A stretch of 64,000 nucleotides of DNA from Straminergon stramineum. Lineage: Eukaryota; Streptophyta; Bryopsida; Hypnales; Calliergonaceae. This document shows positions 47,450 to 57,552 of this stretch, piece after piece (the stretch's first letter is position 1; each line of letters begins with the position of its first letter). The stretch lies in assembly GCA_963920665.1 (NCBI GenBank), contig OY987266.1:4097001-4161000 (forward strand). The letters run 5' to 3'. Under the pieces are notes generated by a model. It worked only from the letters and a program-made list of their open reading frames with translations, ran no database searches and had not been told where the DNA came from. Both the position numbers and the translations under genes were made by a program.

Positions 47450-48127
47450 TATAAGCCCAAGTGATTCTAATCACTCCAATCTAATCTCCAAATGCCCAAG
47501 CAACCCTCTTGTGGTTGCACTATGTCCAATAAGGCCCCAAATCACACTAATAAGCCCCTTTATGGTCCTAATCTCTCAATTCAGACCCCAAGTAGTCTAA
47601 ATCTCTCCAATGCACACTCTATTGGACTAATACTCTCAAATCAGACCTCAAGTGATGCCAATCTTCGCAATGCACACTCTATTGGACTAATACTCCCAAA
47701 TCAGACCTCAAGTGATGCAAATCTCTCCAATGCACACTCTATTGGACTAATACTCTCAATTCATACCCCAAGTGATTCGAATCACTCCAATGCACACTCT
47801 ATTGGACTAATACTTTCGAATCAGACCTCAAGTGATGCAAATCTCTCCACTGCGCACTGAAATGCTCCAAATCTCTCAAATGAAGCCCCAGATGCACAAA
47901 TCAACACCTATAGCAGACTAGGTCAAATCCTAGCTTCCAACTAAGGCTCTAAGACGCTAAATCAACCCTCAATGAGCACAAATGATATCAAACCAAGAAA
48001 ATACCTCACTAAAAAGTAAAAGTCTTGAATACAAATGCTCCAAACGACCCCAAACTCCACTTGCTCCAATAGTCCTCCACCAACACACCTTGCACTGAGA
48101 TCAAATCTCTACTAGCAACTCACATGA
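47450..48127 (-). repeat. Copia family B leader with 60-bp tandem units
   Basis: Between the primer-binding site and the polyprotein start, about four units of 60 bp lie at 47600-47860, each with CAATGCACACTCTATTGGAC and then CAGACCTCAAGTGATGC or variants. The period is regular. The rest of the leader shows degenerate versions. Confidence 0.85.
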
Positions 48128-48141
48128 GTGGGCCCATAACC
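48128..48141 (-). promoter_or_regulatory. Primer-binding site (half initiator tRNA-Met), family B
   Basis: On the - strand GGTTATGGGCCCAC directly follows the 5' LTR. It is complementary to the anticodon arm of plant initiator tRNA-Met (GUGGGCCCAUAACC), not to its 3' end. This is the cleaved half-tRNA primer arrangement known from Drosophila copia. Confidence 0.85.
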
Positions 48142-48439
48142 TATTGAGAAAGAGAACAAAAGAATGTATTTCAATGAAGAGGAACACAAACAAGTGTGAG
48201 AAAGGGATATTCAACCCATGCTAGGGGTTGCCTTCTTATACTACTCTACTACCTAGTGCCATGACTAACCATATGGGATAATTGTCTAAGAGGAATGCCC
48301 CTCTCTATAGGCACCACTTAAAGGACTTCCCCTCTCTAATATCTCATTGCTTTTACTACAAACAACACATAACTAAGGTTAGCCCATACTTAAGACCTAC
48401 TTCAAACAACCTATGACATCCTACTCACTTCCTTCAACA
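48142..48439 (-). repeat. Copia family B 5' LTR
   Basis: 298 bp, identical by eye to 43160-43457. It is followed on the + strand by the CGGAC target duplication (48440-48444). Confidence 0.95.
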
Positions 48440-48590
48440 CGGACAATGCGGACAAGCGGATGGAGTGACGCGAAGACACGCAGACGCGCGGACGGATATT
48501 GCGGACGGGAGGTCGGGCCTACGGGGGTCGGGCGGACGGGTGGTTTAAGGCGGACGGGCGGTCAGGCGAACGGGCGGGGTAGATCGTGTT
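48440..48590. repeat. GC-rich minisatellite, right half
   Basis: Continues the CGGACGGGCGG array broken at 43159. Both halves together span about 290 bp between the two genes of the hAT-like element. Confidence 0.75.
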
Positions 48591-48998
48591 CAATTGTTCA
48601 AATGTTCAATGCTTCAAGAGATGTGGGACAAAATAGGGATTTATGGATGGAATGAGCCAATGAGGAGATTTCAGAATATTATGGTTTTGTCAAAGGGGTT
48701 TATAATTTAAAATTTCTAGATGAGCATGAAAAAAACATACTTCACAAAAAGTTGTTCTTCATAAATCACCATAGCATGAACTTAAAAGAAAGCAAAACAA
48801 ATGATGAATTCAAAGATATATATATTGATATTTCATATTTGGATATATAAAGAACTTCAAAACAAATCAAAATTCATCATGAGTACAATGAATTACTAGT
48901 AGTACTCAACCCTTATAACATTCAAGCCACACTCACCGGTATACTTCTATACTATTAAACATTTAAACATAATAAAATAAGGAAAGCCTCTCTTATAC
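48591..48998. other. AT-rich spacer downstream of the RING-H2 frame
   Basis: No gene is seen. This is the 3' side of the RING-H2 frame and may contain its polyadenylation signals. Confidence 0.45.
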
Positions 48999-51900
48999 TT
49001 AAGAACCACTACCCTCTCCTACATCATGAGATGGCCCCTCCTTAGCCAAAAGTCTTGCACTCATTCGTCGAGTATTTGACCCAGGACTGTAGACAACACC
49101 TCCTCCGGATCTAACCTCCATGTCCACCACTATAAACTGTCGTTTGGTTTCCGGAGAGTGGTCATCGTCATCATCATCCTCTCTCTTCCGTTTTGAGCTT
49201 CGCTTTGGAGACAAATCTACTTCTTCAACCTTCAAGGCCCTCAACGTAGCATCCACTCGATCTACGAACACATTGACCTGTTCGTCATTAGCTTCGATGG
49301 ATAACCCTATTGGTCGAAAATCGGCCAATAGAAAACCCCTCCATTCAGCTATAATGTCACCTATCCTTTTGTCAAATGCCCCAGCTACCTCCACAAATGA
49401 ATGCCCTGTAGTTGTTTCCCCATCTATTTCAACAAGAGCACGAGCTTTAGCAGCTTCTTCCAACTTTGACAAGAAAAGGGCCCTACCAATCAAAGTGTGA
49501 TTATAAGCCCCGTATTGCTCATTGAACTCTTAAGCATGCTCCACCTCTATCCAAGTTTTTTTGGGCCCTTTTCGCACTTCTTTGTTGGGAAACCGAAAAA
49601 ACTTCTTGTGTTGCACACTCCAATGGCCCCCCATGTTGCAACAAAACAATTCATGAGCCTCACCATCTTCAATACCCCGAGCCCGCAACTCCACCTCTCT
49701 GTTAATGGTCATCCACATGAAAGGATCCACTGGCTCTCCAGACTCCTCATACAATCCATGTCAGCATTCAATTGAATCCCATGTGAGAGGTCGCCCCCAA
49801 TATGAGAAATTTTGGAACTGGTATGGCCCTTGATCAAGAGGAAGGGTCCATCGGTTGTATTCGTGGCCGGGGGGCATATCTTCCAAGATACCAAGCATTT
49901 CATAGAACCGAGGGCTCAGAGGAGAACGACACTCGGCACAAACTGAACGAATGAGTGATGCTTTCACGATGCATGTCACATGAAAAGTGTGGCGACATTG
50001 GCCCATGGTTAGGGCTCCTTCAGGGCCAAGAGGACCTTGGCAAAGGCTACAATGACTCTTCAAGATTCCTGGGGCTGGATCGCAAGCATGCACTATTGTC
50101 TTCTCTTTCTCCTTGATGTGCGCTGAAAGCGTGTTGTAAGGGACCCACCCTTCCTCTACTTCCAAGGCCCAATTGATGTGTGCAACATTGTCCTTCTTTG
50201 CGTGGTTCAACCGCTCAAACATATCATCCATGTCCCCCCAACATGTAATTTCCATGGAACCCCTTGGATGTTCATCAAACACTTTCTTGAACCGAAGCAA
50301 AGAGGTCTCCACGGCATTGCATTCTTCATCCGACTTCATTGCCAATTTCATAAGCCCTTTCATTGCTCGAGATACTAAAGAGGGTTTGTCTTGGAGTTTC
50401 TGTACCCATGCCAACCATCGAGACTCTAATCTGCTCTTCGGCATGCATTCCTCCATGCCCATGATTCTTTGAAATTGGTCCAACTCCACCTCAACAAGGA
50501 TTTTCTCTTGAATTGCTTCATCTAATTTCAACTGTAGCTCCTCCACCTCAGTGCCTTTCGTTTGTGTAGAAGCATCCTGCAATGTACGGGAAATATTAGG
50601 AATGATGGTCCGTACTGCTTCTTCAAATTTCTTGTCATTCCCAACCTCATCCAAATTCAAGATGATGGACGTCTCCACCGCTTTTGCCTTCTCAAAAGGA
50701 AGAGAGAGTTGATCGCTCTCTTGACTTTCTTGCACAAATGGAATGATCACGGAGTCCATGGTAGGCCTACCCCTCTTCAACTCTTGTACTTCGAGCTCCA
50801 ATTCTTCGATGCGCTTTCTTTGAACCACCTTGTTACAACGTTCCTGCTCCATGTTTTTCTGTGACAGCTGCAGCTTCATTTCCAAGTCCTCACACTTCAT
50901 CTTCAGCCGATGAATGTCTTCTTCTAAGGCCATCAAACTTTTTAAGTTCATCACGCCACCTTCAAGAATTGGTGCCACTTTCTCAGTGAAATTGCAAAAA
51001 GCCAAGGCACCAGTCAACAATTCAGGTGCCATTTTGGAAAATTCCTCTGCCACGTCCCTAACCCAAGGAGTAATTTCAGCTACCATTTGAGCTGAAGTTC
51101 TCAATCTGTATGCAGTTTGCGAAATAGTACCCCATCCCCCTTTTCCTATGGGCTGACTAGAACTGCCTACCTCATTTTCAGAATTAGAATGAAGATGTTG
51201 TTCTGCTAGTACTCGCCAATGACTCCAACATTCTAACAGCTTTTCCAATTGATTGGCGGTGGGTATGGAACAAAGAATCTCCAATTGAGCCGAGCTTAAA
51301 GTTGCCAAATGTGGATGCCCTCCAGTTCTTGCGCTTAATATTTGTCTTGGGCTCAACCTTCGACTTGGGCTTATGTTTTGATGCGGACTCAACATTCGAA
51401 TTGGGCTCAATCTTTGGCTTCGCCTTGGCGTCGTTGGCAGTTGAGAAATCGGAGTTGCATATTCCACCAAGCTCTCAAGAGCTTTACTATCTATGTAACC
51501 CTGAATTCTAGCATTGGTCCTTGCAAGTTGTTCCTCATTGACCTCTCCATCTGGTGAAAAAGGTGACCCACGTTCTTCTACCATTGTTTCCTTGTTTACA
51601 GCCAAGTCTACACCGCCCAAGGTTGTTTCATTCGTTGTAGTTTCCTTGCTTGGAGCCATGCTTTGTTCACCCAATGTTATCACATTCGGTGTGGATATGA
51701 AGCATGTTGGAGGAGTTACAAAAACCTCTCCGCCGACACCTCCCAATGAGACATTGCTCACTTCCGTGCAAAGTTGTGCCACTTCTGCAGGCCTTAATTG
51801 TACTACATCACCTAAAACCTCAGAGACCTTTGTTGTACACGTTGTAGTATTTTTTAATACTTTTGGGGTCTTCGTTGGTTCACTTGGTTCTACTTGAGAA

Positions 51901-52393
51901 TCGTACAAATCGGGAATGTCTTTTTGATTGGGTTGCAGTAAAAGTGGAGAATCCACCTTAGATGGATAAGTGCTCCAATCTACCTTGCGGTTTAAAATGA
52001 GTTCTGCATACACCATGCACGCCACGCTATAATTTATGCATCCCTTACTCCTTGGCTTGTCCCCAAATAGCGTCCGCCACACCTCCTCCGATCGATGCAC
52101 AAAATGTTTATTGTTGCAATTACGTGGCTTACAACAAAAACCATGTGTATGCACCACGTGGCAATCCCGAGGCCACAACTTGTCAATGTGGTACATTTTA
52201 ACATACTTCTTGCATGTTTTGAAGGTCCAATATTCCCCTTCCTCCTCCTCCCAACCGCTCTCCGCTTTGATGTTCGGGTCATCTAAAATCTCATAGTGAA
52301 GCCCATGAGGGGCCCCCTTCGCTTTAGTCCCTCTCTTTTTTTTTCACCTCCTGAAGTCCTCCCGTTGTTGGTAGAAACACCTTGATCCGCCAT
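48999..52393 (-). pseudogene. RING-H2 / coiled-coil protein of the hAT-like element
   Basis: One phase runs from about 52320 to 48999, broken by TGA (49761-49763) and TAA (49530-49532). A plausible start (MADQG...) at 52393 is in a phase that meets it only across a run of nine A at about 52335-52343, one base short, so a frameshift or a sequence error. Features: a Cys/His cluster near the N-terminus (CHVVHTHGFCCKPRNC, about 52150), a Ser/Pro/Thr-rich middle, a coiled coil at about 50935-50770, and a RING-H2 finger at about 50050-49930 with ligand spacing C-x2-C-x14-C-x1-H-x2-H-x2-C-x10-C-x2-C. The C-terminal part ends in a Lys/Arg then Asp-rich stretch that may be a nuclear signal. RING-H2 proteins usually are ubiquitin ligases. 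A role in transposition or in countering host factors is only a guess. Confidence 0.6.
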
Positions 52394-52479
52394 GATAGAT
52401 GATTAGAATTTTTGAGCCCTTCGAAAAATAGTACCACAGCACGTGAATACCGTGAGATGTGTGTAAATAAGTAACAACG
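52394..52479 (-). promoter_or_regulatory. Sequence upstream of the RING-H2 frame, cut by the gap
   Basis: 86 bp between the candidate start codon and the N gap. It should hold leader and perhaps promoter sequence. No clear box can be named. Confidence 0.25.
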
Positions 52480-52679
52480 NNNNNNNNNNNNNNNNNNNNN
52501 NNNNNNNNNNNNNNNNNNNNNNNNNNNNNNNNNNNNNNNNNNNNNNNNNNNNNNNNNNNNNNNNNNNNNNNNNNNNNNNNNNNNNNNNNNNNNNNNNNNN
52601 NNNNNNNNNNNNNNNNNNNNNNNNNNNNNNNNNNNNNNNNNNNNNNNNNNNNNNNNNNNNNNNNNNNNNNNNNNNNNNN
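52480..52679. other. Assembly gap of 200 N
   Basis: A placeholder of the same fixed length as the first gap. It separates the hAT-like element from the copia family A cluster. Confidence 0.98.
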
Positions 52680-52780
52680 ACAAGCAACACCCAATACACT
52701 CTAAGTCTAACTATGAGTCTAATCCTACTCCTAGGGCTGAATGTACACTATCTACACTAATATGTACATGATCTTCAACA
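52680..52780 (-). repeat. Copia family A LTR, first 101 bp, inverted
   Basis: Ends with the LTR terminus ...CTTCAACA at 52780, joined directly to internal coding sequence of the same family in the opposite orientation, as at 25999. Confidence 0.85.
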
Positions 52781-55700
52781 ATCCTTGTGGAGGTGCAAGT
52801 GGAGGGGAAGACCAAGAGGATTCAGATCCAAAAGGCCCTCCATGTCCCTAAGTTGCATGCAAATCTGATTTCCGTGAGCCAATTGTCTTTGGGAGGTTTG
52901 AAGGTGCATTTCAACATGGTGGGGTGTGTGGTGAGGTCTCCTAGTGGTGTTTTGATTGCATCAGCCCCCCGTGAGGGCAATTTGTACCACCTTCACTTCA
53001 CCAAGGTGAATGGCACTTCCATGGCTTGTGTGGCCCAAGGATCAGCTCATGAAGACCTTGTGGGGCTTTGGCATAGGAGGCTTGGGCACTTGAATGTGAA
53101 GAGCATGAAGAGCCTCCAACACATTGTGAAGGGGCTGAACCTCTCTTCTTGCAAGCATGATTGGAGTTCTATGGTGTGCAAGGGGTGCATAGAGGGGAAA
53201 CAAGCAAGGCAGCCCTTCCCCAAGGATGGGGCCACAAGGGCCAGCAAGCCCTTGGAGCTTGTGCATTCAGATGTGTGTGGGCCAATGAAGACCACATCCA
53301 TAGGAGGAGCAAGGTATTTTGTGACTTTCATTGATGATTTCTCACGCAAAATTTGGGTGTACATGCTGAAGTGCAAGAGTGAGGTGTTTGGGCGTTTTGA
53401 GACTTGGAAGGCCCTTGTGGAGGCCCAATCTGATTGCAAGGTGAAGGTGCTGCGGTCGGATAATGGAGGAGAGTATGTGTCCAAGGCCTTTGAGGCCTTC
53501 TTGAAGGCTCATGGCATTGAGCACCACACATCAGCACCTTACACTCCTCAACAAAATGGCGTAGCGGAGCGTGCGAATCGAACCATTGTGGAGATGGCTA
53601 GGTCCATGATTCATGGCCAAGGGCTGAAGTATGAGCTTTGGGGGGAGGCCGTGTCCAATGCGGTGTATACAAGGAACCGGTGCCCGACACAAGCCTTGAC
53701 AAGCAAGACCCCCAAGAAGCTTGGAGTGGAATCAGACCTCATGTGTCTCACATGCGCACCTTTGGGTGCATTGCCTATGCCTTGGTGCCAAGTGCCAAGA
53801 GGACCAAGTTGGATGCCAAGGGCACCAAGTGTCTTTTCCTTGGCTATTGTGAGGGAACCAAGGCTTATAGGCTGATGTGTGTGGAGACCAAGGCCATCAT
53901 CAAGTGTCGTGATGTGACCTTCTTGGAGGAGGAAGGAGCTGATCCCAAGCTCTTGGAGATGAGCCCAAGTGGGAGTAGTGGAGGACCAGCCCAAATGGTG
54001 GGCACAACTCCAAGAGTGGACATGGAAGAAGAAGGAGAGGAAGAGGAGGAAGAGGAAGACTTGGTGGAGCCCAAGAAGAAGGTGGCCACACCCAAGGTGA
54101 AGAGACCAGCTGCCCCTTCTCCAAGCACTTCACCCAAGGTGCAAGAGCATGATCAGCCCTTGGAAGAGCAAGAGGAGCCTCGTTATCCAACAAGGTCCCG
54201 CAAGCCGCTTGGAGATTGGTGGCTGAATCACATTCTTCCCCCACAACAAGAAGAACAAGCCAATGTGGCTTTCCTTGGAGATCCATCCACACTTGGAGAG
54301 GTGTTGCGTTGTGAGGATGCAAGCAAGTGGGAGGCGGCCATGCAAGAGGAGTACAAGGCCCTCATTGCCAAGGGCACATGGGAACTTGCTGCCCTCCCTC
54401 CCAAGAGGTCAAGTGTGGGTTGCAAGTGGGTTTTCTCCACCAAGAGGGATGCTTTGGGGCACATTGTGAGGTACAAGGCAAGGCTGGTTGCCAAGGGGTT
54501 CTCCCAAGTGGAGGGGGTGGACTTCAATGAGACCTTTGCCCCCGTTGCTAAGTTTAGCACCATTAGGTGCATTGTGGCTCTAGGGGCAGCCATGGACTTG
54601 GAGATGCACCAAATGGACGTCAAGACGGCTTTTCTCAACCCCAAGCTTGAGGAGGTCATCTACATGGATCAGCCCCAAGGCTTTCTACAAGAAGGGCAAG
54701 AGCATCTCAAATGCAAGTTGAAGAAGGCCCTCCCCGGGCTGAAGCAATCCGGGAGGGCGTGGTATAGGGATATTGATGGCATGTTTGCAAGGAAGGGCTT
54801 CCAAAGAGGAAATGCTGATCACTCTTTGTACACCATGCAAAGTAGTGAGCATTTGGTGATTGTGATCCTCTATGTGGATGATTTGATCCTCCTTGCAAGT
54901 GACATGACCAAGATGCTTGAAGTGAAGGCTATGCTTCACAAGGAGTATGAGATGACGGATCTTGGAGAGTTGAGGTATTGCCTTGGAGTGGAGTTCAAGA
55001 GGGATAGGGCTGCCCGCACCATCACCATGAGCCAACACAAGTACCTTGAGGAGATCTTGAAGAGGTTCAACATGGAGGAGTGCAAAGCCATAGGTACACC
55101 CCTTGACACTCATGAGAAGTTGCCGAAGCTCACGGATGAGTTTGAGGAGGTGAAGGCTGAAATGCAAGGTGTGCCTTACAAGGCAGCAGTTGGTTGTTTG
55201 ATGTATGCCATGGTGGCTACAAGGCCTGATTTGGCCTTCCCGGTGAGTGTTGTGAGTCAACACATGTCCAAGTATGGCCCTAAGCATTGGGCTGCGGTGA
55301 AGAGGGTGATGAGGTACCTTCAAGGCACACTTGGCTTGGAGTTGCAACTAGGAGGTGCTGAAGTGAGTTTGCATGGGTATTGTGATGCGGATTGGGCGGG
55401 TGATGAGGGGGATAGAAGATCCACCACCGGCTATGTGTTTATGCTTGGAGTGGGTGCCATTTCATGGAATTCCAAGAGGCAGCCCACCATAGCTCTTTCT
55501 ACAACGGAAGCGGAGTACATGGCCATGAGCCATTGCACCAAGGAGGCCATTTGCCTAAGGCAGCTCTTGGCTGATGTTGGGCTTGTGCAAGGGGGGAGCA
55601 CACAAATTTTGTGTGACAACCAAGGTGCCATTGCTATGGCCAAGAATCCCACCCACCACTCAAGGACCAAGCACATTGATGTGCAACACCATTTCATTCG

Positions 55701-55825
55701 TGAAAGAGTGGAGGCTGAGGTGATTGAGCTCAAGTATGTGCCTACTCAATCTATGGTTGCTGATGTGCTGACCAAGGCTCTTGGGAAGCCCAACACCTTA
55801 ACTTGATTGAGATGATGGGCCTTCG
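52781..55825 (+). pseudogene. Copia family A gag-pol, 5'-truncated and frameshifted
   Basis: Matches the intact copy from about position 58513 (just after the protease) to its end. It holds GAG-pre-integrase (LWHRRLGHLN), the integrase core (HSDVCGPM, RSDNGGEY), reverse transcriptase and RNase H. A C is missing from a C run at about 53709-53713, ending the first frame at 53875. A second C is missing near 55788, truncating the RNase H end. About 30 bp including the purine-rich priming tract are deleted just before the 3' LTR, with GTG at the junction. Gag and protease are absent. The copy cannot transpose by itself. Confidence 0.9.
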
Positions 55826-56070
55826 TGTTGAAGATCATGTACATATTAGTGTAGATAGTGTACATTCAGCCCTAGGAGTAGTATTAGACTCTTAGTTAGA
55901 CTTAGAGTGTATTGGGTGTTGCTTGTAGTCAAAGGCAGCCCAAGGTTGCTAGTTATCCCACATGGTTTGTGGATAACTAGTGAAAGGCTTTTAGCTTATG
56001 TTCAGCCCATGCATGGGCCTTGGTATCTTCTACCATCTAAGTAAAGCCTTTCTCCATTCAAAACTCAATA
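55826..56070 (+). repeat. Copia family A LTR
   Basis: 245 bp, TGTTGAAG...CTCAATA. Its end abuts an inverted piece of family A coding sequence. Confidence 0.9.
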
Positions 56071-56251
56071 TGGGTGTGGCCACCTTCTTCTTGGGCTCCA
56101 CCAAGTCTTCCTCTTCCTCCTCTTCATCTCCTTCCTCTTCCATGTCCACTCTTGGAGTTGTGCCCACCATTTGGGCTGGTCCTCCACTACTCCCACTTGG
56201 GCTCATCTCGAAGAGCTTGGGATCAGCTCCTTCCTCCTCCAAGAAGGTCAC
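56071..56251 (-). pseudogene. Inverted 181-bp copia family A pol fragment
   Basis: Reverse complement of about 59647-59827 of the intact copy (the linker between integrase and reverse transcriptase, Glu-rich stretch). It is bounded on both sides by exact LTR termini. Confidence 0.85.
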
Positions 56252-56495
56252 TGTTGAAGATCATGTACATAATCGTGTAGATAGTGTACATTCAGCCCTA
56301 GGAGTAGGATTAGACTCATAGTTAGACTTAGAGTGTATTGGGTGTTGCTTGTAGTCAAAGGCAGCCCAAGGTTGCTAGTTATCCCACATGGTTTGTGGAT
56401 GACTAGTGAAAGGCTTTATGCTTATGTTCAGCCCATGCATGGGCTTGGTATCTTCTACCATCTAAGTAAAGCCTTTCTCCATTCAAAACTCAATA
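56252..56495 (+). repeat. Copia family A 5' LTR of the full-length copy
   Basis: 244 bp, TGTTGAAG...CTCAATA, directly followed by the primer-binding site. Confidence 0.9.
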
Positions 56496-56509
56496 GGTTA
56501 TGGGCCCAC
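56496..56509 (+). promoter_or_regulatory. Primer-binding site (half initiator tRNA-Met), family A
   Basis: GGTTATGGGCCCAC directly after the LTR is complementary to the anticodon arm of initiator tRNA-Met. The same site occurs inverted at 28777-28790, 62535-62548 and 63659-63672. Confidence 0.85.
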
Positions 56510-57552
56510 GCACTTGGCGTTGCACATGAGGGAGAAATTCAAGTCATTTGGAGAAGTTCTTGGAGCTTGGAGGAGCATACTGAATTTGGGCTCTTGGTCA
56601 CCTACAAACCATATGGTGTGAGTAAAATTTTCTAAACAAAGAAAAAAAGTCTTTGAATTCCATCTTTTGTTTTGAGCTTTTGTGGGCTGGTTTGTGAGGT
56701 TTGGAGTTCATTTTTGAGTGTGAGATTGCTCATGATTGAAATCAGACCTAATTAGGGCTGGTTTCATGCTCCTTGTTTGAGTTTGTGCTTGCAAGTGTAC
56801 ATTGGCAGCCCATTGGGGCTGATTGTGCACTTGGGTACATTGGTGATTGTCATTTTGGCAATTGCAATCTTGTGAGAGTCCTTGGTGAGGCTTGGGAGCA
56901 TTTGTGGGTTGCATTAGGCGTTTCCATGCATTGAGGGCTGAGTGGTGCCCTTGTGAGTGAGTGAGACGAAATTGTGATCCTAAGAGGGCTGATTTGTTCC
57001 CTTGTGAGTGTGTGAGACCAAGTAGAGGACTTTGTGAAGCCAAAGGGATGGTTTGTGCCCTTGTGAGTGTGTGAGACCTAATAGTGGACATTGTGAACTC
57101 AAGAGGGCTGATTTGTGTCATTGAGAGAGAGTGACACCCAATTGGGGTTCTTGAGTGACTTGGTGAGCCAAGTAGGGCTGGTTGAGCCCATTGTGGTCCA
57201 TGAGGTGCTCATTGTGAGTGGGAGCTTCAATCTAGGGCTGATTGGAAGCTTTGGGATCTTTGGAGTGTGGAGGATCCAATTTGTGAGGAGAATTGTGAGG
57301 AGAATTGTGATTTTGAAGTAGAACCAGCCCATGACGAGCATGTGGTGGTTGTGAGCTTCATTAGGGTCTGATTTGGTGTGGAGAGGAAGTCTTGTGCTTG
57401 TGAGGAGTGGTGTGGCGTTCTTAGGGTTGCAAGGTGCTTGTGAGGGCTGATTGGTCCCATTTCAGCCCAATTCGCCCCAAGGGAGTTTTGGGGGGGCTGA
57501 ATTCAGATTGGAGACCTTGTGGGTGCTGCCAACAAGTGGGAGCTAATTCAAG
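56510..57552 (+). repeat. Copia family A leader with periodic GGGCTG motifs
   Basis: About 1.04 kb of non-coding leader. GGGCTG(A/G)TT recurs about every 52-70 bp from 56755 to 57240, usually followed by TGTG and then CCCTTGTGAGTGTGTGAGACC. This is a degenerate tandem array. Frames across it on the other strand are by-products of the repeat. Confidence 0.8.

Larger units (their letters stand above)
43160..48439 (-). mobile_element. Intact Ty1/copia retrotransposon (family B)
   Basis: A 5280-bp element with two 298-bp LTRs that I find identical by eye, a CGGAC target duplication on both sides, a primer-binding site next to the 5' LTR (48128-48141), a leader with 60-bp tandem units, one uninterrupted gag-pol frame and a purine-rich tract (CAAAGTGGGAG) just before the 3' LTR. 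Identical LTRs indicate a recent insertion. It lies inside the GC-rich array of the older hAT-like element. Confidence 0.95.
38809..52479 (-). mobile_element. Large two-gene hAT-like DNA transposon, decayed, right end at a gap
   Basis: The left terminus is CAGGGTTGAC, followed by about 160 bp of GC-rich subterminal sequence. It encodes on the - strand, from right to left, a RING-H2/coiled-coil frame (52393-48999) and a BED/DUF659/hATC transposase frame (42755-39432). A GC-rich minisatellite lies between them, split by an inserted copia element. Without that insertion the visible part is about 8.4 kb. The right terminus is not on this side of the gap; the fragment at 25596-25742 fits it in sequence and target duplication. 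Both frames carry stop codons, so the copy is dead. That both frames belong to one element is inferred from orientation, shared decay and the absence of any terminus between them. Confidence 0.65.

Noticed and set aside
47600..47860. CRISPR-like array of 60-bp units
   Set aside because: Units are contiguous and homologous throughout, without unique spacers, and lie in a retrotransposon leader of a plant genome.
54685..55347. 220-residue frame on the - strand, with similar ones at 26606-27250 and 60472-61080
   Set aside because: Antisense shadows of the family A reverse transcriptase region. They recur only because the coding sequence recurs.
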